DNA from: Sphaerisporangium aureirubrum
Lineage (GTDB): Bacteria > Actinomycetota > Actinomycetes > Streptosporangiales > Streptosporangiaceae
NCBI RefSeq assembly: GCF_042658925.1
Contig: NZ_JBHSRF010000035.1
Coordinates: 1-64,000, forward strand
Direction of reading: 5' to 3'
DNA: 64,000 bases
A program made the translations under genes and the position numbers. This document shows positions 24,659-32,589 of the stretch, one piece after another; the first letter of the stretch is position 1; each line of letters begins with the position of its first letter. Under the pieces are notes generated by a model. The model did no database searches. It saw nothing but the letters and a program-made list of their open reading frames with translations, and had not been told where the DNA came from.

Positions 24659-25759
24659 TCAGAGTTCGGAGACCCAGTAGGGGGACACGTCCAGCCAGCC
24701 GTTGCCGCTCGCGCCGTTCAGGCGGCCGCCGCTGGAGGTGGACAGGGTGTACCAGGAGTCCACGTAGTCGGGGTCGTCGGTCCACCAGGACGTGGGGATG
24801 GCGGCGATGATCGCGTTGACCAGGGGGATGTAGACGCCGGCGTCGGCGATGGTCAGCAGGGCGGTGATGATGGCCTGGGCGAGCTGCTGGTAGTTGGTGT
24901 CGCCGTCGTCCTCCATCATCACGACGTCGGCCAGGTTGTACTTGTAGCCGTTGAAGTGGACCAGGAGCTGGTTCGGGTAGTAGGTCGTGCCGTCGTTGTC
25001 CAGGTACGGCATCTGGACGATGTTGACGGTGGCCTTGCCGTCCAGGCCGAAGCCGCTGACGATGCTGTAGATCTCGGCGGATCCCTTGATCCACGGCTCC
25101 TCGTCGTCCGACAGCCGGACGGCGTTGACCTTGGTGGCCCAGTACCCTCCGGCGGACCGGGCGGTCGCGAGCGGCCGGGCCGCGGTCACGCCCCTGGCGG
25201 ACAGCGTCCTGCGCATGAGGTCGATCCCCAGGGTCAGCGCCCTGGCCACGTCGACCTCGACCACCAGTACCGGCCGTGCGGGGGCCTTGGCCGGGTCGAG
25301 GACGACCTTGCCGCCGAGCGGGTCGTAGGCGGTGATCGAGGCGGCCTCGTCGTCGGTGGGGGCGGCCGCGACCAGCGGCACCTCGCCGCGGGATAGGCCT
25401 GTGCGCATCGCGTCGGTGGCGACGCGCAGCCGCAGCAGCGAGCCGCCGTTCGCGGGGAGGCCCTTGGCGGCCAGCACGGCCTGGTTGGCCGTGCGGGTGG
25501 CCTGGGCGAGGCCGGTGTCCGCGGTGAGCGCCAGCAGGTCCGCGGGCGCCGAGGCGGTGGCCGACACGGCACGGTCGCGGACCTCGCGGCCGGCCAGGGC
25601 GGCGGCGACCTGGGCGGCGAGGCGTTCGGTGACGGCGGGCACCGTGTCCGCGGCGGCGGGGGCCACGGGTGCCGGATCGGCGGGAGAGGCCAGGGCGGTT
25701 CCGCTGGACAGGGCCAGTGCGACCACCGTGGCGACGGCGGCCGTGAGGACTCGGGTCAC
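24659..25759 (-). CDS. Secreted protein, DUF3103-like
   Basis: 366 residues. Start GTG 25759 has AAGGAG seven bases upstream; the in-frame upstream extension is rejected. A signal peptide (TAAVATVVALALSSG) ends at ALASP near residue 25. The C-terminal half has EEPWIKGSAEIYSIVSGF, VQMPYLDNDGTTYYPNQLL and WWTDDPDYVDSWYTL, resembling DUF3103, an uncharacterised secreted family. Trp, Tyr and Asp are enriched there. It may bind cations or peptides, but no activity is known. Confidence 0.7.
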   Translation of the reverse strand: MTRVLTAAVATVVALALSSGTALASPADPAPVAPAAADTVPAVTERLAAQVAAALAGREVRDRAVSATASAPADLLALTADTGLAQATRTANQAVLAAKGLPANGGSLLRLRVATDAMRTGLSRGEVPLVAAAPTDDEAASITAYDPLGGKVVLDPAKAPARPVLVVEVDVARALTLGIDLMRRTLSARGVTAARPLATARSAGGYWATKVNAVRLSDDEEPWIKGSAEIYSIVSGFGLDGKATVNIVQMPYLDNDGTTYYPNQLLVHFNGYKYNLADVVMMEDDGDTNYQQLAQAIITALLTIADAGVYIPLVNAIIAAIPTSWWTDDPDYVDSWYTLSTSSGGRLNGASGNGWLDVSPYWVSEL

Positions 25760-25962
25760 GAGTCTTCTCCTTCGGTCAGGGTTCCGGCCGGGTGGGTGTC
25801 CTGGCCGGAGCAGCGAGACAGATGGAGAGTGACAAGTACCGACAATTCGATACATGTAGAGACCTGTCGACGACCGAGCCGTCCTTTCGTATGGCTTTAC
25901 GCTTTCCCGACCGGCTCAGTCAGCGAAAAATAGACAGTCAGTTCGCGCTACAGGTCAGTAGA

Positions 25963-25989
25963 AGACCGGCGGCCGCGTGTGGCCGGTCT
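25963..25989. terminator. Hairpin next to the CGNR gene stop
   Basis: An 8-bp stem AGACCGGC/GCCGGTCT (25963-25970 with 25982-25989) ends one base before the stop of the CGNR gene. The rest of 25760-25962 shows no gene; it should hold the DUF3103 promoter. Confidence 0.5.
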
Positions 25990-25990
25990 C

Positions 25991-26503
25991 TCAGCCCGCC
26001 GGGGGGTGGGTTCGCTGGTAGTGGCGCCGGGCCTTCATCCGGTTGCCGCACGTGGCCATGGAGCACCAGCGGGCCTTGTTGGTCTTGCTGCGGTCGAGGA
26101 GGAAGAGCCTGCATTCGGGGTTGGCGCAGGGTCTGAGCCGTCCCGGCCTGGTCTTCTCCAGCGTGTCCCAGGCCAGGATGATCCTGACGCTCATCGCCTG
26201 CTCGGGGGGGACGTCGAGCGACCATTCGACACCCTGCCCGGCCATGGCCGGACGGTAGGCGGCGCCTTCCAGGAACGGGGCCAGGGCGCTCGCCGGGAGA
26301 TCGCCGCGAAGGACCCCCTGTAACGCGTCCCTGGCCTGCCGCACGGTGTCGTGCTCCCGCGGGGACCCCTCGCCGCCGCGCGTCCGCAACCAGGTGTGCG
26401 CGGCGGCGGGATCGGCGAGGAGATCCTGCCGCGTGCCGTCGAGGACGGGGGTGCTGTTGAGCACGTCCAGCAGCAGGTCTTCGTCTTCCCGTGTGGCCTC
26501 CAC
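25991..26503 (-). CDS. CGNR zinc-finger regulator
   Basis: 170 residues. The N-terminal ABATE-like region (LLLDVLNSTPV) is followed by the CGNR zinc finger: two cysteines in CANPECRLFLLDRSK and two in WCSMATCGNRMKARRHY. These proteins are DNA-binding stress regulators that often sit beside the gene they control. GTG 26503 is chosen because TAGGG lies at proper spacing; TTG 26509 is an alternative. It is divergent from a dehalogenase-like hydrolase across a repeat-rich 88-bp gap, so it probably controls that gene and itself. Confidence 0.85.
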   Translation of the reverse strand: MEATREDEDLLLDVLNSTPVLDGTRQDLLADPAAAHTWLRTRGGEGSPREHDTVRQARDALQGVLRGDLPASALAPFLEGAAYRPAMAGQGVEWSLDVPPEQAMSVRIILAWDTLEKTRPGRLRPCANPECRLFLLDRSKTNKARWCSMATCGNRMKARRHYQRTHPPAG

Positions 26504-26511
26504 GATCAACC

Positions 26512-26589
26512 CTAACCCCCTAGATATGTTTGACAGGTTAGCAACCCTTCTGGTTCAGTCTAACCACTGAAGCGGAGATAAGGGGTTAG
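26512..26589. promoter_or_regulatory. GGTTAG-rich divergent operator region
   Basis: The gap holds several copies of a GGTTA half-site: CTAACCCC at 26512-26519 mirrored by GGGGTTAG at 26582-26589, the small dyad GGTTAGCAACC at 26536-26546, and TGGTTCAGTCTAACCA at 26551-26566. The outer pair touches the ribosome-binding sites of both divergent genes. A likely binding region for the CGNR regulator. Confidence 0.5.
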
Positions 26590-26591
26590 CC

Positions 26592-27452
26592 ATGGTCAAC
26601 GTCCACCACCGTTACGCGACCGTGCAGGGCAGGCGGCTGTTCTACCGGGAGGCCGGACCCTCGGACGCGCCCACCCTCGTGCTGCTGCACGGCTTCCCGG
26701 CCAGTTCGTTCATGTTCCGCGACCTCATCCCGGCGCTGGCGGACCACTACCACGTCATCGCCCCCGACCACCTGGGCTTCGGGCTGTCCGACGCGCCTCC
26801 CGTGGAGGAGTTCGAGTACACCTTCGACGCCCTCACCGGACTGACCAAGGGCCTGCTGGACCAGCTCGGCGTCTCCCGCTACGCCGTCTACGTCCAGGAC
26901 TACGGCGCTCCGATCGGCTGGCGGCTCGCGTTGAACGACCCGGACGCGATCACGGCGATCATCACCCAGAACGGCAACGGCTACGAGGCGGGCTTCGTGC
27001 CGAGCTTCTGGGCACCCATCTGGGACTACCACCGCGAGCAGACCCCCGAGACCGAGGGGGCGGTCAGGCAGGCGCTCACGCTGGACGCGATCAAATGGCA
27101 GTACGTCACCGGCGTACCCGACGAGACCCTCGTCAGCCCCGACACCTGGCACCACGACTTCGCCCTGGTGTCCCGCCCCGGCAACGACCGCGTCCAGCTG
27201 GCCCTGTTCCTGGACTACGCCACCAACCCTCCGCTCTACCCGCACCTGCACACGTACCTGCGCGAACGCCGGACGCCCCTGCTGGCCGTCTGGGGCGAGG
27301 GCGACGAGATCTTCGGCCCGGCCGGCGCCCTCGCCTTCGCCGACGACCTTCCCGGCGCCCGGATCCACCTCCTCGAGGGCGGCCATTTCCTCCTGGAGAC
27401 CGCCCTCGACGAGGTGACCCGGCTGATCAAGGACTTCCTTGGAAAGAGCTAG
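26592..27452 (+). CDS. Alpha/beta hydrolase with Asp nucleophile (haloalkane dehalogenase / epoxide hydrolase type)
   Basis: 286 residues. HGFPASSFMF near 33-42 is the oxyanion HGxP motif and the nucleophile elbow is VQDYGAPIG with Asp103, as in epoxide hydrolases and haloalkane dehalogenases. A cap domain follows (about 130-210), then WGEGDEIFGP with an acid and GGHFLLE with the catalytic His near 269. Start ATG 26592 with AAGGGG upstream. Divergent from, and probably controlled by, the CGNR regulator. The dehalogenase versus epoxide hydrolase choice cannot be made without a model of the second halide-binding residue. Confidence 0.85.
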   Translation: MVNVHHRYATVQGRRLFYREAGPSDAPTLVLLHGFPASSFMFRDLIPALADHYHVIAPDHLGFGLSDAPPVEEFEYTFDALTGLTKGLLDQLGVSRYAVYVQDYGAPIGWRLALNDPDAITAIITQNGNGYEAGFVPSFWAPIWDYHREQTPETEGAVRQALTLDAIKWQYVTGVPDETLVSPDTWHHDFALVSRPGNDRVQLALFLDYATNPPLYPHLHTYLRERRTPLLAVWGEGDEIFGPAGALAFADDLPGARIHLLEGGHFLLETALDEVTRLIKDFLGKS

Positions 27453-27455
27453 GGG

Positions 27456-28808
27456 TCAGCGGCGGGTCAGCAGCGGATGCCAGCTGCCGGGGCGCTGGCT
27501 GTCGAGCATCTCGCCGGAGAGCCGGACGCTCTTCGAGCCGTCCAGAGTGACGACCACCAGGCGGGCGTCGAACTCGTCCCGGCACGTGCCGAGGCACTGC
27601 AGGGCGACGAGGTGGCCGTCGTCGGCCCACGCGCGCAGTTGCAGCATCTCCTGGCGGCCGACCACCTGGCCGGAGGCCACGTCGGTCACGAAGGTCTCCG
27701 GTCCCCTCGGTCCCTGTGCCCTCAGCTTTTCGAGGTCCTCCGGCGACAGCGTCCGGACGGCGTCGGGGATCTTCTGCTGGAGCACTCCGGCGTACAGCCT
27801 TCCGTCGGGGGAGTAGTCCACCTCGCTCGACGGATTCACGTCGCGCTCGGGCGCGTCGTGCGGGCGGCCGTCGAGGTCGTAGTAGAGCCTGTCCGGCTGC
27901 TCGGGCTTCGTGGGCCGCATGGCCCTCGTGAGGTTCGGCCCGCTGACCAGAGTGCCGTCCAGGTTCCACCGGAAGGGGGCGCTTTCGGGCTGGCCGATGG
28001 CCTCTCCGGCTACCGGGTGGAAGGTGGCCGTCGCCGACGCGGCGTCCACGATGTGGAAGCCCAGCCGACGGAACCGCGGCACGCTCCAGCTGTTGCCGCC
28101 GTCCCTGATGCCGGTGCGGATCGACGGGTCCTTGTCGAAGCTCGTGACCAGGATCCTGCTGCCGTCGGGGGACCAGGACACGTAGGTCGCGGGCTGCTCC
28201 AGGGCGACCCATCGGAGCTCCCGGGTCGTCATGTCGAGAATGCCCACGCGCCGGGCGGGCAGATCGCGCTCCAGTACCGCCGCGTACTTCATGCCGGGGG
28301 CGACGTCCAGGTTCGACCAGTCCGTCATCTCGTAGGTGCCGGTGCGGGGGTCGTACAGGTACCAGGTGTCGTGGCCGCGGTCGCTGTTCTTGCCGATCTT
28401 CTCGGTGCCGGAGACGTAGTAGGCGGAGACGGCGATCCGCCCGGCGGTGATCAGCCTCTTCGGCGGGGAGTTCTCGGGATCGGTCTGGATGTCCAGCGAC
28501 GCCGGCAGGTCCGCGGGCGTCACCTCGGTGGGCGGCGACACCGGGGTGGTGACGTCGACCGGTGTGGGGACGGGGTACCGCGGGGACGCGGGGTCCGGCC
28601 TGGCGGGCGGCCCGTCGAGCAGGCGGGGGACGAGCATGCCGACGGTCACCACGACGACGGTGGCCGCGGCGGCGAGCATCATCGTGATCGAACGGCGGCG
28701 GGCGCGGGGGGCGCGGCCGGCCAGCGCCCGGTCGGCCAGGCCGTGCGGGACCTGAGCTTCGGCCGCCCAGTCCTCCAGCGTCTCAGGCAGCAAGGAGTCC
28801 GGGATCAT
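27456..28808 (-). CDS. Membrane-anchored WD40/TolB-like propeller protein, probable partner of the ECF sigma factor
   Basis: 450 residues. A cytosolic N-terminus (1-40) has a Pro/Ala/Arg-rich stretch, one membrane helix (41-60) and a large outside domain with repeated propeller blades (YVSWSPDGSRILV, VDYSPDGRLYAG, RAWADDGHLVALQC). Its ATG overlaps the sigma-factor TGA (ATGA), so the two are translationally coupled. The layout is that of SigE-type ECF sigma factors paired with membrane proteins. Whether the short N-terminus binds the sigma factor like an anti-sigma factor is unproven; no ZAS HxxxCxxC motif is visible. Confidence 0.75.
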   Translation of the reverse strand: MIPDSLLPETLEDWAAEAQVPHGLADRALAGRAPRARRRSITMMLAAAATVVVVTVGMLVPRLLDGPPARPDPASPRYPVPTPVDVTTPVSPPTEVTPADLPASLDIQTDPENSPPKRLITAGRIAVSAYYVSGTEKIGKNSDRGHDTWYLYDPRTGTYEMTDWSNLDVAPGMKYAAVLERDLPARRVGILDMTTRELRWVALEQPATYVSWSPDGSRILVTSFDKDPSIRTGIRDGGNSWSVPRFRRLGFHIVDAASATATFHPVAGEAIGQPESAPFRWNLDGTLVSGPNLTRAMRPTKPEQPDRLYYDLDGRPHDAPERDVNPSSEVDYSPDGRLYAGVLQQKIPDAVRTLSPEDLEKLRAQGPRGPETFVTDVASGQVVGRQEMLQLRAWADDGHLVALQCLGTCRDEFDARLVVVTLDGSKSVRLSGEMLDSQRPGSWHPLLTRR

Positions 28809-29338
28809 GAGGTGACCTCCTTGAACGGGGGGCGGCGCGGGGCGTCGAGTTCGGCCAGTTCGGGGGCGAGGACGCGTAACCGGGCGAGCGAGCGGTGGAC
28901 CGTGCTGCGGACGGTGCCGACCGAGCAGCCCATGACCTGGGCGACCTCGCCCTCCGGCAGATCCGCGAAGAAGCGGAGCACCAGCGCGGCGCGCTGGCGC
29001 GCGGTCAGTCTGGCGAGGGCGTGCCGGAGCACGAGCTTCAGCTCGGCGGCGTTCATGTCGTCGCGGGCCGGTATGTCCGGCGCCTCGGGGACCACGGTCT
29101 CCCGCCGCCGCGCGGCGAGGCGCCACCAGCTCACCTGCTGGCGGTACATGGCCCGGCGGACGTAGGGCTCTGGGTCGTCTATACGCGTCCACCGCGCCGC
29201 GGTGCGTATCAGCACCGTCTGCAGCAGGTCTTCCGCCGCGTGCTGGTCGCCGCCGGTCAGCAGGTAGCCGAGCCTCATCAGTGCCGGCGAGCGCGACGCC
29301 ACGAACTCGCGGAAACGTCGCTCGTTGGCAACGTCCAC
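28805..29338 (-). CDS. SigE-family ECF RNA polymerase sigma factor
   Basis: 177 residues of the actinomycete SigE-type (TIGR02983-like) ECF family. Region 2 has LGYLLTGGDQHAAEDLLQTVLIRTAARW; region 4 has LTARQRAALVLRFFADLPEGEVAQVMGCSVGTVRSTVHRSLARLR. Start GTG 29338, spaced five bases from GGAGG; a GTG at 29344 lies inside that ribosome-binding site. The downstream propeller protein is coupled by ATGA. Expected to direct transcription of a small envelope or stress regulon. Confidence 0.9.
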   Translation of the reverse strand: MDVANERRFREFVASRSPALMRLGYLLTGGDQHAAEDLLQTVLIRTAARWTRIDDPEPYVRRAMYRQQVSWWRLAARRRETVVPEAPDIPARDDMNAAELKLVLRHALARLTARQRAALVLRFFADLPEGEVAQVMGCSVGTVRSTVHRSLARLRVLAPELAELDAPRRPPFKEVTS

Positions 29339-29444
29339 GATCACCTCCGGAGGATTGGATGTCCTCCTTCTGACGCCACCATCCTCTCTTTTCTATGCCT
29401 CCCCGTCCCGCTTCCGCTCAGGGGTGAACCGTCTCAGTGCCGGG

Positions 29445-31241
29445 TCATGCCCGGGTCCACCTTTGGTTGGCGGATCCGTTGCAGGTGGCGACGGTGACGC
29501 CGGAGGTGTTGCCGGTACCGGTGACGTTGAGGCAGAGGTTGTTGGCGGGGGTGGTGACGGTGCCGTTGGAGTTGAAGGTCCAGCGCTGGTTGGCGTTGGT
29601 GTGGCAGTCGTAGAGCTGGACCCTGGTGCCCGAGCCGGCGTTGGTCGGGGAGTCCAGGCACTTGCCGAGGATCTGCAACTGGCTCGCCGAGGTGTAGGTG
29701 AACCTCTGGTTCGGGTTGGTGTGGCAGTCGTAGATCTGCAGCTGGGTGCCGTTGGCGCTGGCGCTGTTCGGGGAGTCCACACAGCGGCCGGCCCCCTCGT
29801 TACGCAGCCGGAACGTGGTCGCGGGCGTCACGGTCGGGGTCGGGGTGACGGTGGGCGTGACGGTCGGGGTCACCGTGGGCGTGACGGTCGGGGTGGGGGT
29901 CGGCGTCGGCTCGCCGCCCATCACGACGGTCGTGAGCGAGCGCGGCCTGAGGGAGACCACCCCACCCGTGATCGTGGCGGGCGTCATCGAGTTGGCGTTG
30001 TCGGTGACGTAGGCGGTGGTGCCGGGCGGCAGGCTGTCATAGGCGACGGCCGAGTTGCCGGTGTTGAGCACCGTGACGACCTTCGAGCCGTCGGCGTTGA
30101 GGAACGCCGACGCCCTCAGCGCCGAGTTGCTCGACGTCGCGCCGATCCGGACCGCGTCCGGCCGGATGAACCGGCTGTACGCCGCCATCGCCCACAGCCG
30201 CTTGGACACGCGGTACGTCCGCGCGGACGGATCGATCTGGATCAGCGCCCGGGTGGTTCCCTGCGAGCCTCCGAGCCAGTAGACATAGGCGCTGACGTTG
30301 CCGACGGTGAGCGCCTGGTGGACGGCCTGGGCGATGGCGAAGCCGTCGTTGCCGCTGCCGTCGTCCCAGTTCTCGTTCCAGGTGCTGCCGTCGGGGGTCC
30401 ACTCCGACATCCAGGCGCGCTTGCTCCCGGGCTGCGGGCTCGTTATCTGGCTGGCGTAGGTGTGACCCGTGTAGGTCGTCACCCAGCGGCGGGCCTCGGC
30501 GTCGGCCTCGATGGCGTTGCTGTACGACTTGGCCTGGTCCCAGCCGAAGGCGTCACAGCAGGCGAGCTTCACGTCGGTGGCCAGCGGGCCGAGTATCTTG
30601 ACGAAGGCGGCGGCCTGGGCCGGGGTGAAGCGCATGGACTCGTAGGTCGCCGTGTAGTCGGGTTCGTTGGTGAACCCCAGGTCCGTGATCGGGACGCCTT
30701 CCTGGGCGTAGAACTTCGTGAACTGCACCAGGTACCGGGCGTAGGCCGCGCGCCACTCGGACCTGAGGTTGCCGCCGTTGTTCTCGCTGTTGTTGTCCTT
30801 CATGTACCCGGGAGCGCTCCAGGCGTCGGCGTAGAACCGCTTCACGCCGTACGACTGCGCGGCCTTGGCCACCCACACCTGCGCGCCGTCGTCGCCGTCC
30901 CACACGTACCTCGGTGCCGCGTCGGGCCCGCCCGGGTTCTGCGGCTGAATGGAGATCATCTTGTCGTACGGAGCGCCGGCCGGCGAGGCGCCGATGCCCA
31001 GGCGCAGGATGCTGAGCCCGGCGCCGGTGGCGCGATCGAACCACAGGCGGAAGACGTCGTTCTGCTGCGCCGCCGAAAGGTTTCGGAGCAGCTCGCCCCG
31101 GCGGAACGCCGTGGAGACGCCGAAGCCGTCGATCGCTTGGTAGCGCACGCCGTCCGACACGGTGATGACCGGCGCGGCCGCGGCCTGCCCTGCCACCAGT
31201 GACGTGCCGAGAAGAACGGTTGCCATGGCGATCCGTATCAC
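29445..31241 (-). CDS. Secreted GH30 glycoside hydrolase with CBM13 (ricin-B) domain
   Basis: 598 residues. A signal peptide ends near 23 (GQAAAAP). The GH30 catalytic barrel has RYQAIDGFGVSTAF near 33-46, acid/base Glu193 (TNEPDY) and nucleophile Glu280 (WMSEW), with a beta side domain to about 440. A PTPT/TVTP linker (444-475) leads to a ricin-type CBM13 trefoil (476-598) with three repeats ending NQRF/NQRW. Start GTG 31241 has GGGAGG upstream. Given the GH42, GH54 and CBM42 genes in the window, an endo-beta-1,6-galactanase (GH30_5) fits, but a xylanase (GH30_8) is not excluded. Two GAAANTTTC-like sites lie 180-257 bp upstream. Confidence 0.87.
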   Translation of the reverse strand: MIRIAMATVLLGTSLVAGQAAAAPVITVSDGVRYQAIDGFGVSTAFRRGELLRNLSAAQQNDVFRLWFDRATGAGLSILRLGIGASPAGAPYDKMISIQPQNPGGPDAAPRYVWDGDDGAQVWVAKAAQSYGVKRFYADAWSAPGYMKDNNSENNGGNLRSEWRAAYARYLVQFTKFYAQEGVPITDLGFTNEPDYTATYESMRFTPAQAAAFVKILGPLATDVKLACCDAFGWDQAKSYSNAIEADAEARRWVTTYTGHTYASQITSPQPGSKRAWMSEWTPDGSTWNENWDDGSGNDGFAIAQAVHQALTVGNVSAYVYWLGGSQGTTRALIQIDPSARTYRVSKRLWAMAAYSRFIRPDAVRIGATSSNSALRASAFLNADGSKVVTVLNTGNSAVAYDSLPPGTTAYVTDNANSMTPATITGGVVSLRPRSLTTVVMGGEPTPTPTPTVTPTVTPTVTPTVTPTPTVTPATTFRLRNEGAGRCVDSPNSASANGTQLQIYDCHTNPNQRFTYTSASQLQILGKCLDSPTNAGSGTRVQLYDCHTNANQRWTFNSNGTVTTPANNLCLNVTGTGNTSGVTVATCNGSANQRWTRA

Positions 31242-31420
31242 GGACCCTCCCGAAATCGTGCCATCCGGACACTGGTAGCGGGTGGAGCTGGTCTGGCCGA
31301 GCAGCGCCGGTCGCCGGTGATGACCACAGCGTGGTGCGCTGACAGACCGGGTGACCGGGCGGCGCGTCTCGCTTGGGGACCAAGTGTGGGAAGGGCCACG
31401 GAAAGCGTCAAGGCTGAGCC

Positions 31421-31498
31421 CCGAAAGTTGCGGTGCCCTGAATCCTCGCGCGCGCTGTGACGTGTGGAGATGCCATCCGGTGTCATTGAAAGTATCAG
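31421..31498 (-). promoter_or_regulatory. Two GAAANTTTC-like sites upstream of GH30
   Basis: CCGAAAGTTGCGG (31421-31433) and TTGAAAGTATCAG (31486-31498) each differ by one base from a perfect (C/T)GAAAnTTTC(G/A) dyad. The same motif occurs upstream of the CBM2-like and GH54 genes. A closely similar inverted repeat is known from Streptomyces xylanase promoters, so a common polysaccharide regulator is plausible. The rest of 31242-31535 has no gene. Confidence 0.5.
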
Positions 31499-31535
31499 CG
31501 GCCACCCCGCCGGCATGGCGTGGAGGCCGGGTGGC

Positions 31536-31841
31536 TCACTCGCCGGTCAGCGACATCCCCGAGCGGGCGACGATGTCGCGCAGCGCGTCTATGTGGGCCT
31601 TGTACGCCCGGCGGCCCGCCAGGGAGAGCTTGAGCCAGGTCCTGGGGCGCTTGCCGACGTGCCCCTTGCGGATGACGACGTAGCCGGCCGTCTCCAGCGC
31701 GGCGGCGTGCTTGGACATCACCGAGTCGCTGACCTCGACCTCGTCGCGGACGAAGGCGAACTCGGCCTCCTCCACCGCCGCGAGCAGCGACATGATGCGC
31801 AGCCTGGCCGGAGCGTGGATCACCGGATCGAGCTCGCCCAT
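31536..31841 (-). CDS. Small winged-helix repressor (HTH_34/MarR-like)
   Basis: 101 residues, essentially one winged-helix domain: LDPVIHAPARLRIMSLLAAVEEAEFAFVRDEV, recognition helix DSVMSKHAAALETAGYV, wing KGHVGKRPRTWLKLS. This is the PF13601-type regulator found beside membrane proteins in actinomycetes. Its ATG overlaps the TGA of the upstream membrane-protein gene (TGATG), so the two form an operon. It probably binds the palindrome array at 32370-32411 and represses both genes. Confidence 0.85.
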   Translation of the reverse strand: MGELDPVIHAPARLRIMSLLAAVEEAEFAFVRDEVEVSDSVMSKHAAALETAGYVVIRKGHVGKRPRTWLKLSLAGRRAYKAHIDALRDIVARSGMSLTGE

Positions 31842-32335
31842 CAGCCCGCCTCGATCGTCGCCGCCATGCGCCGCGTGATGCGCCGGGCGACCGGCGGCCC
31901 GGTGACCGCCATGTACACCGTCATGACGAGGGCGGCGAAGGTGCGAGCGTAGGGCACCTCGACGGCCGAGAGCGCCAGAGCGAGGACGAAGCACAAGACG
32001 AGCGCCGTCACCAACCAGGCCCCGAAGATCCCCAGAACCCTCCAGGTGACCAGCGCCCGATGCGGACGCTGATGCCCGAGCAGCACCAACGCCAGCACCA
32101 GCCCGATCAGCGCCACCGTCAACACCCCGATCCCCGTCCTCATCACCCCCACCGAGGTACCCGGCTCGGTGAAGAACTGAATCCCGGTGACGTAAAGCCC
32201 GACCCCCGTGGTGTACCAGGCCGGGAACCACGGCCGCGACCTGATCAGCCGAGCCTGCGAAGCACGAATCTCACTCAGCGTCCGCGCGGCGTCTTCCGGA
32301 GTGATATGCGCGGCATCTTCGGGGGTGGCGTCCAT
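31841..32335 (-). CDS. Four-helix membrane protein co-transcribed with the small regulator
   Basis: 165 residues. A hydrophilic N-terminus with ARTLSEIRASQARLI is followed by about four membrane helices (WYTTGVGLYVTGIQFF; GIGVLTVALIGLVLALVLL; WLVTALVLCFVLALAL; FAALVMTVYMAVTG) and a basic tail RRITRRMAATIE. Start ATG 32335 has GAGAGGAG upstream; a longer start at 32413 would run through the operator. No domain recognised; families of this shape accompany HTH_34 regulators and may report membrane state. Confidence 0.7.
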   Translation of the reverse strand: MDATPEDAAHITPEDAARTLSEIRASQARLIRSRPWFPAWYTTGVGLYVTGIQFFTEPGTSVGVMRTGIGVLTVALIGLVLALVLLGHQRPHRALVTWRVLGIFGAWLVTALVLCFVLALALSAVEVPYARTFAALVMTVYMAVTGPPVARRITRRMAATIEAG

Positions 32336-32369
32336 GCCAACTCCTCTCTTTCCACTCTCTTTCCACTTA

Positions 32370-32411
32370 GGAAAGTACTTTCCACTTTCCACCCCGTCAA
32401 GTACTTTCCAC
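32370..32411 (-). promoter_or_regulatory. Promoter with palindromic and repeated GTGGAAAGTACTT operators
   Basis: On the minus strand TTGACG (32396-32401) and TACTTT (32373-32378) are spaced 17 bp. The sequence GTGGAAAGTACTT occurs twice (32373-32385 and 32399-32411), one copy forming the perfect 14-bp dyad GGAAAGTACTTTCC at 32370-32383. Further GTGGAAAG copies continue toward the gene (32341-32366). The sites cover both promoter elements, as expected for repression by the small winged-helix protein of the same operon. Confidence 0.6.
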
Positions 32412-32417
32412 AAGCTT

Positions 32418-32539
32418 CCTCCGCGCGAAGCGCGGCCTGTACCTCACGCGCGTAGCGCGGCCTGTACCTCACGCGCGAAGCGCGCCCGCTACCTCCGCGC
32501 GTAGCGCGCCCTATACCTCCGCGCGTAGCGCGCCCTCTG
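32418..32539. repeat. Five tandem 24-25 bp repeats with GCGCG(A/T)AGCGC cores
   Basis: Units begin at 32418, 32442, 32467, 32492 and 32516. Each reads CCTC(C/A), a small dyad GCGCGAAGCGC or GCGCGTAGCGC, then a CCTGTA- or CCTATA-like end. A sixth related unit lies apart at 32745-32770. No reading frame with normal codon use spans them. It looks like a noncoding repeat family. Confidence 0.75.
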
Positions 32540-32589
32540 CAAGGAGCATGCGGCGGCCGCCCCAACGGCCCGGGTCGGAGTTCGTCCCC

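Noticed and set aside
29325..31202. 625-codon plus-strand frame opposite the GH30 gene
   Set aside because: Low-complexity Gly/Val/Arg shadow of GH30, which has a signal peptide, both catalytic Glu residues and CBM13.
32418..32539. Tandem repeats considered as a CRISPR array
   Set aside because: Units are contiguous with no unique spacers, and no cas genes are present.
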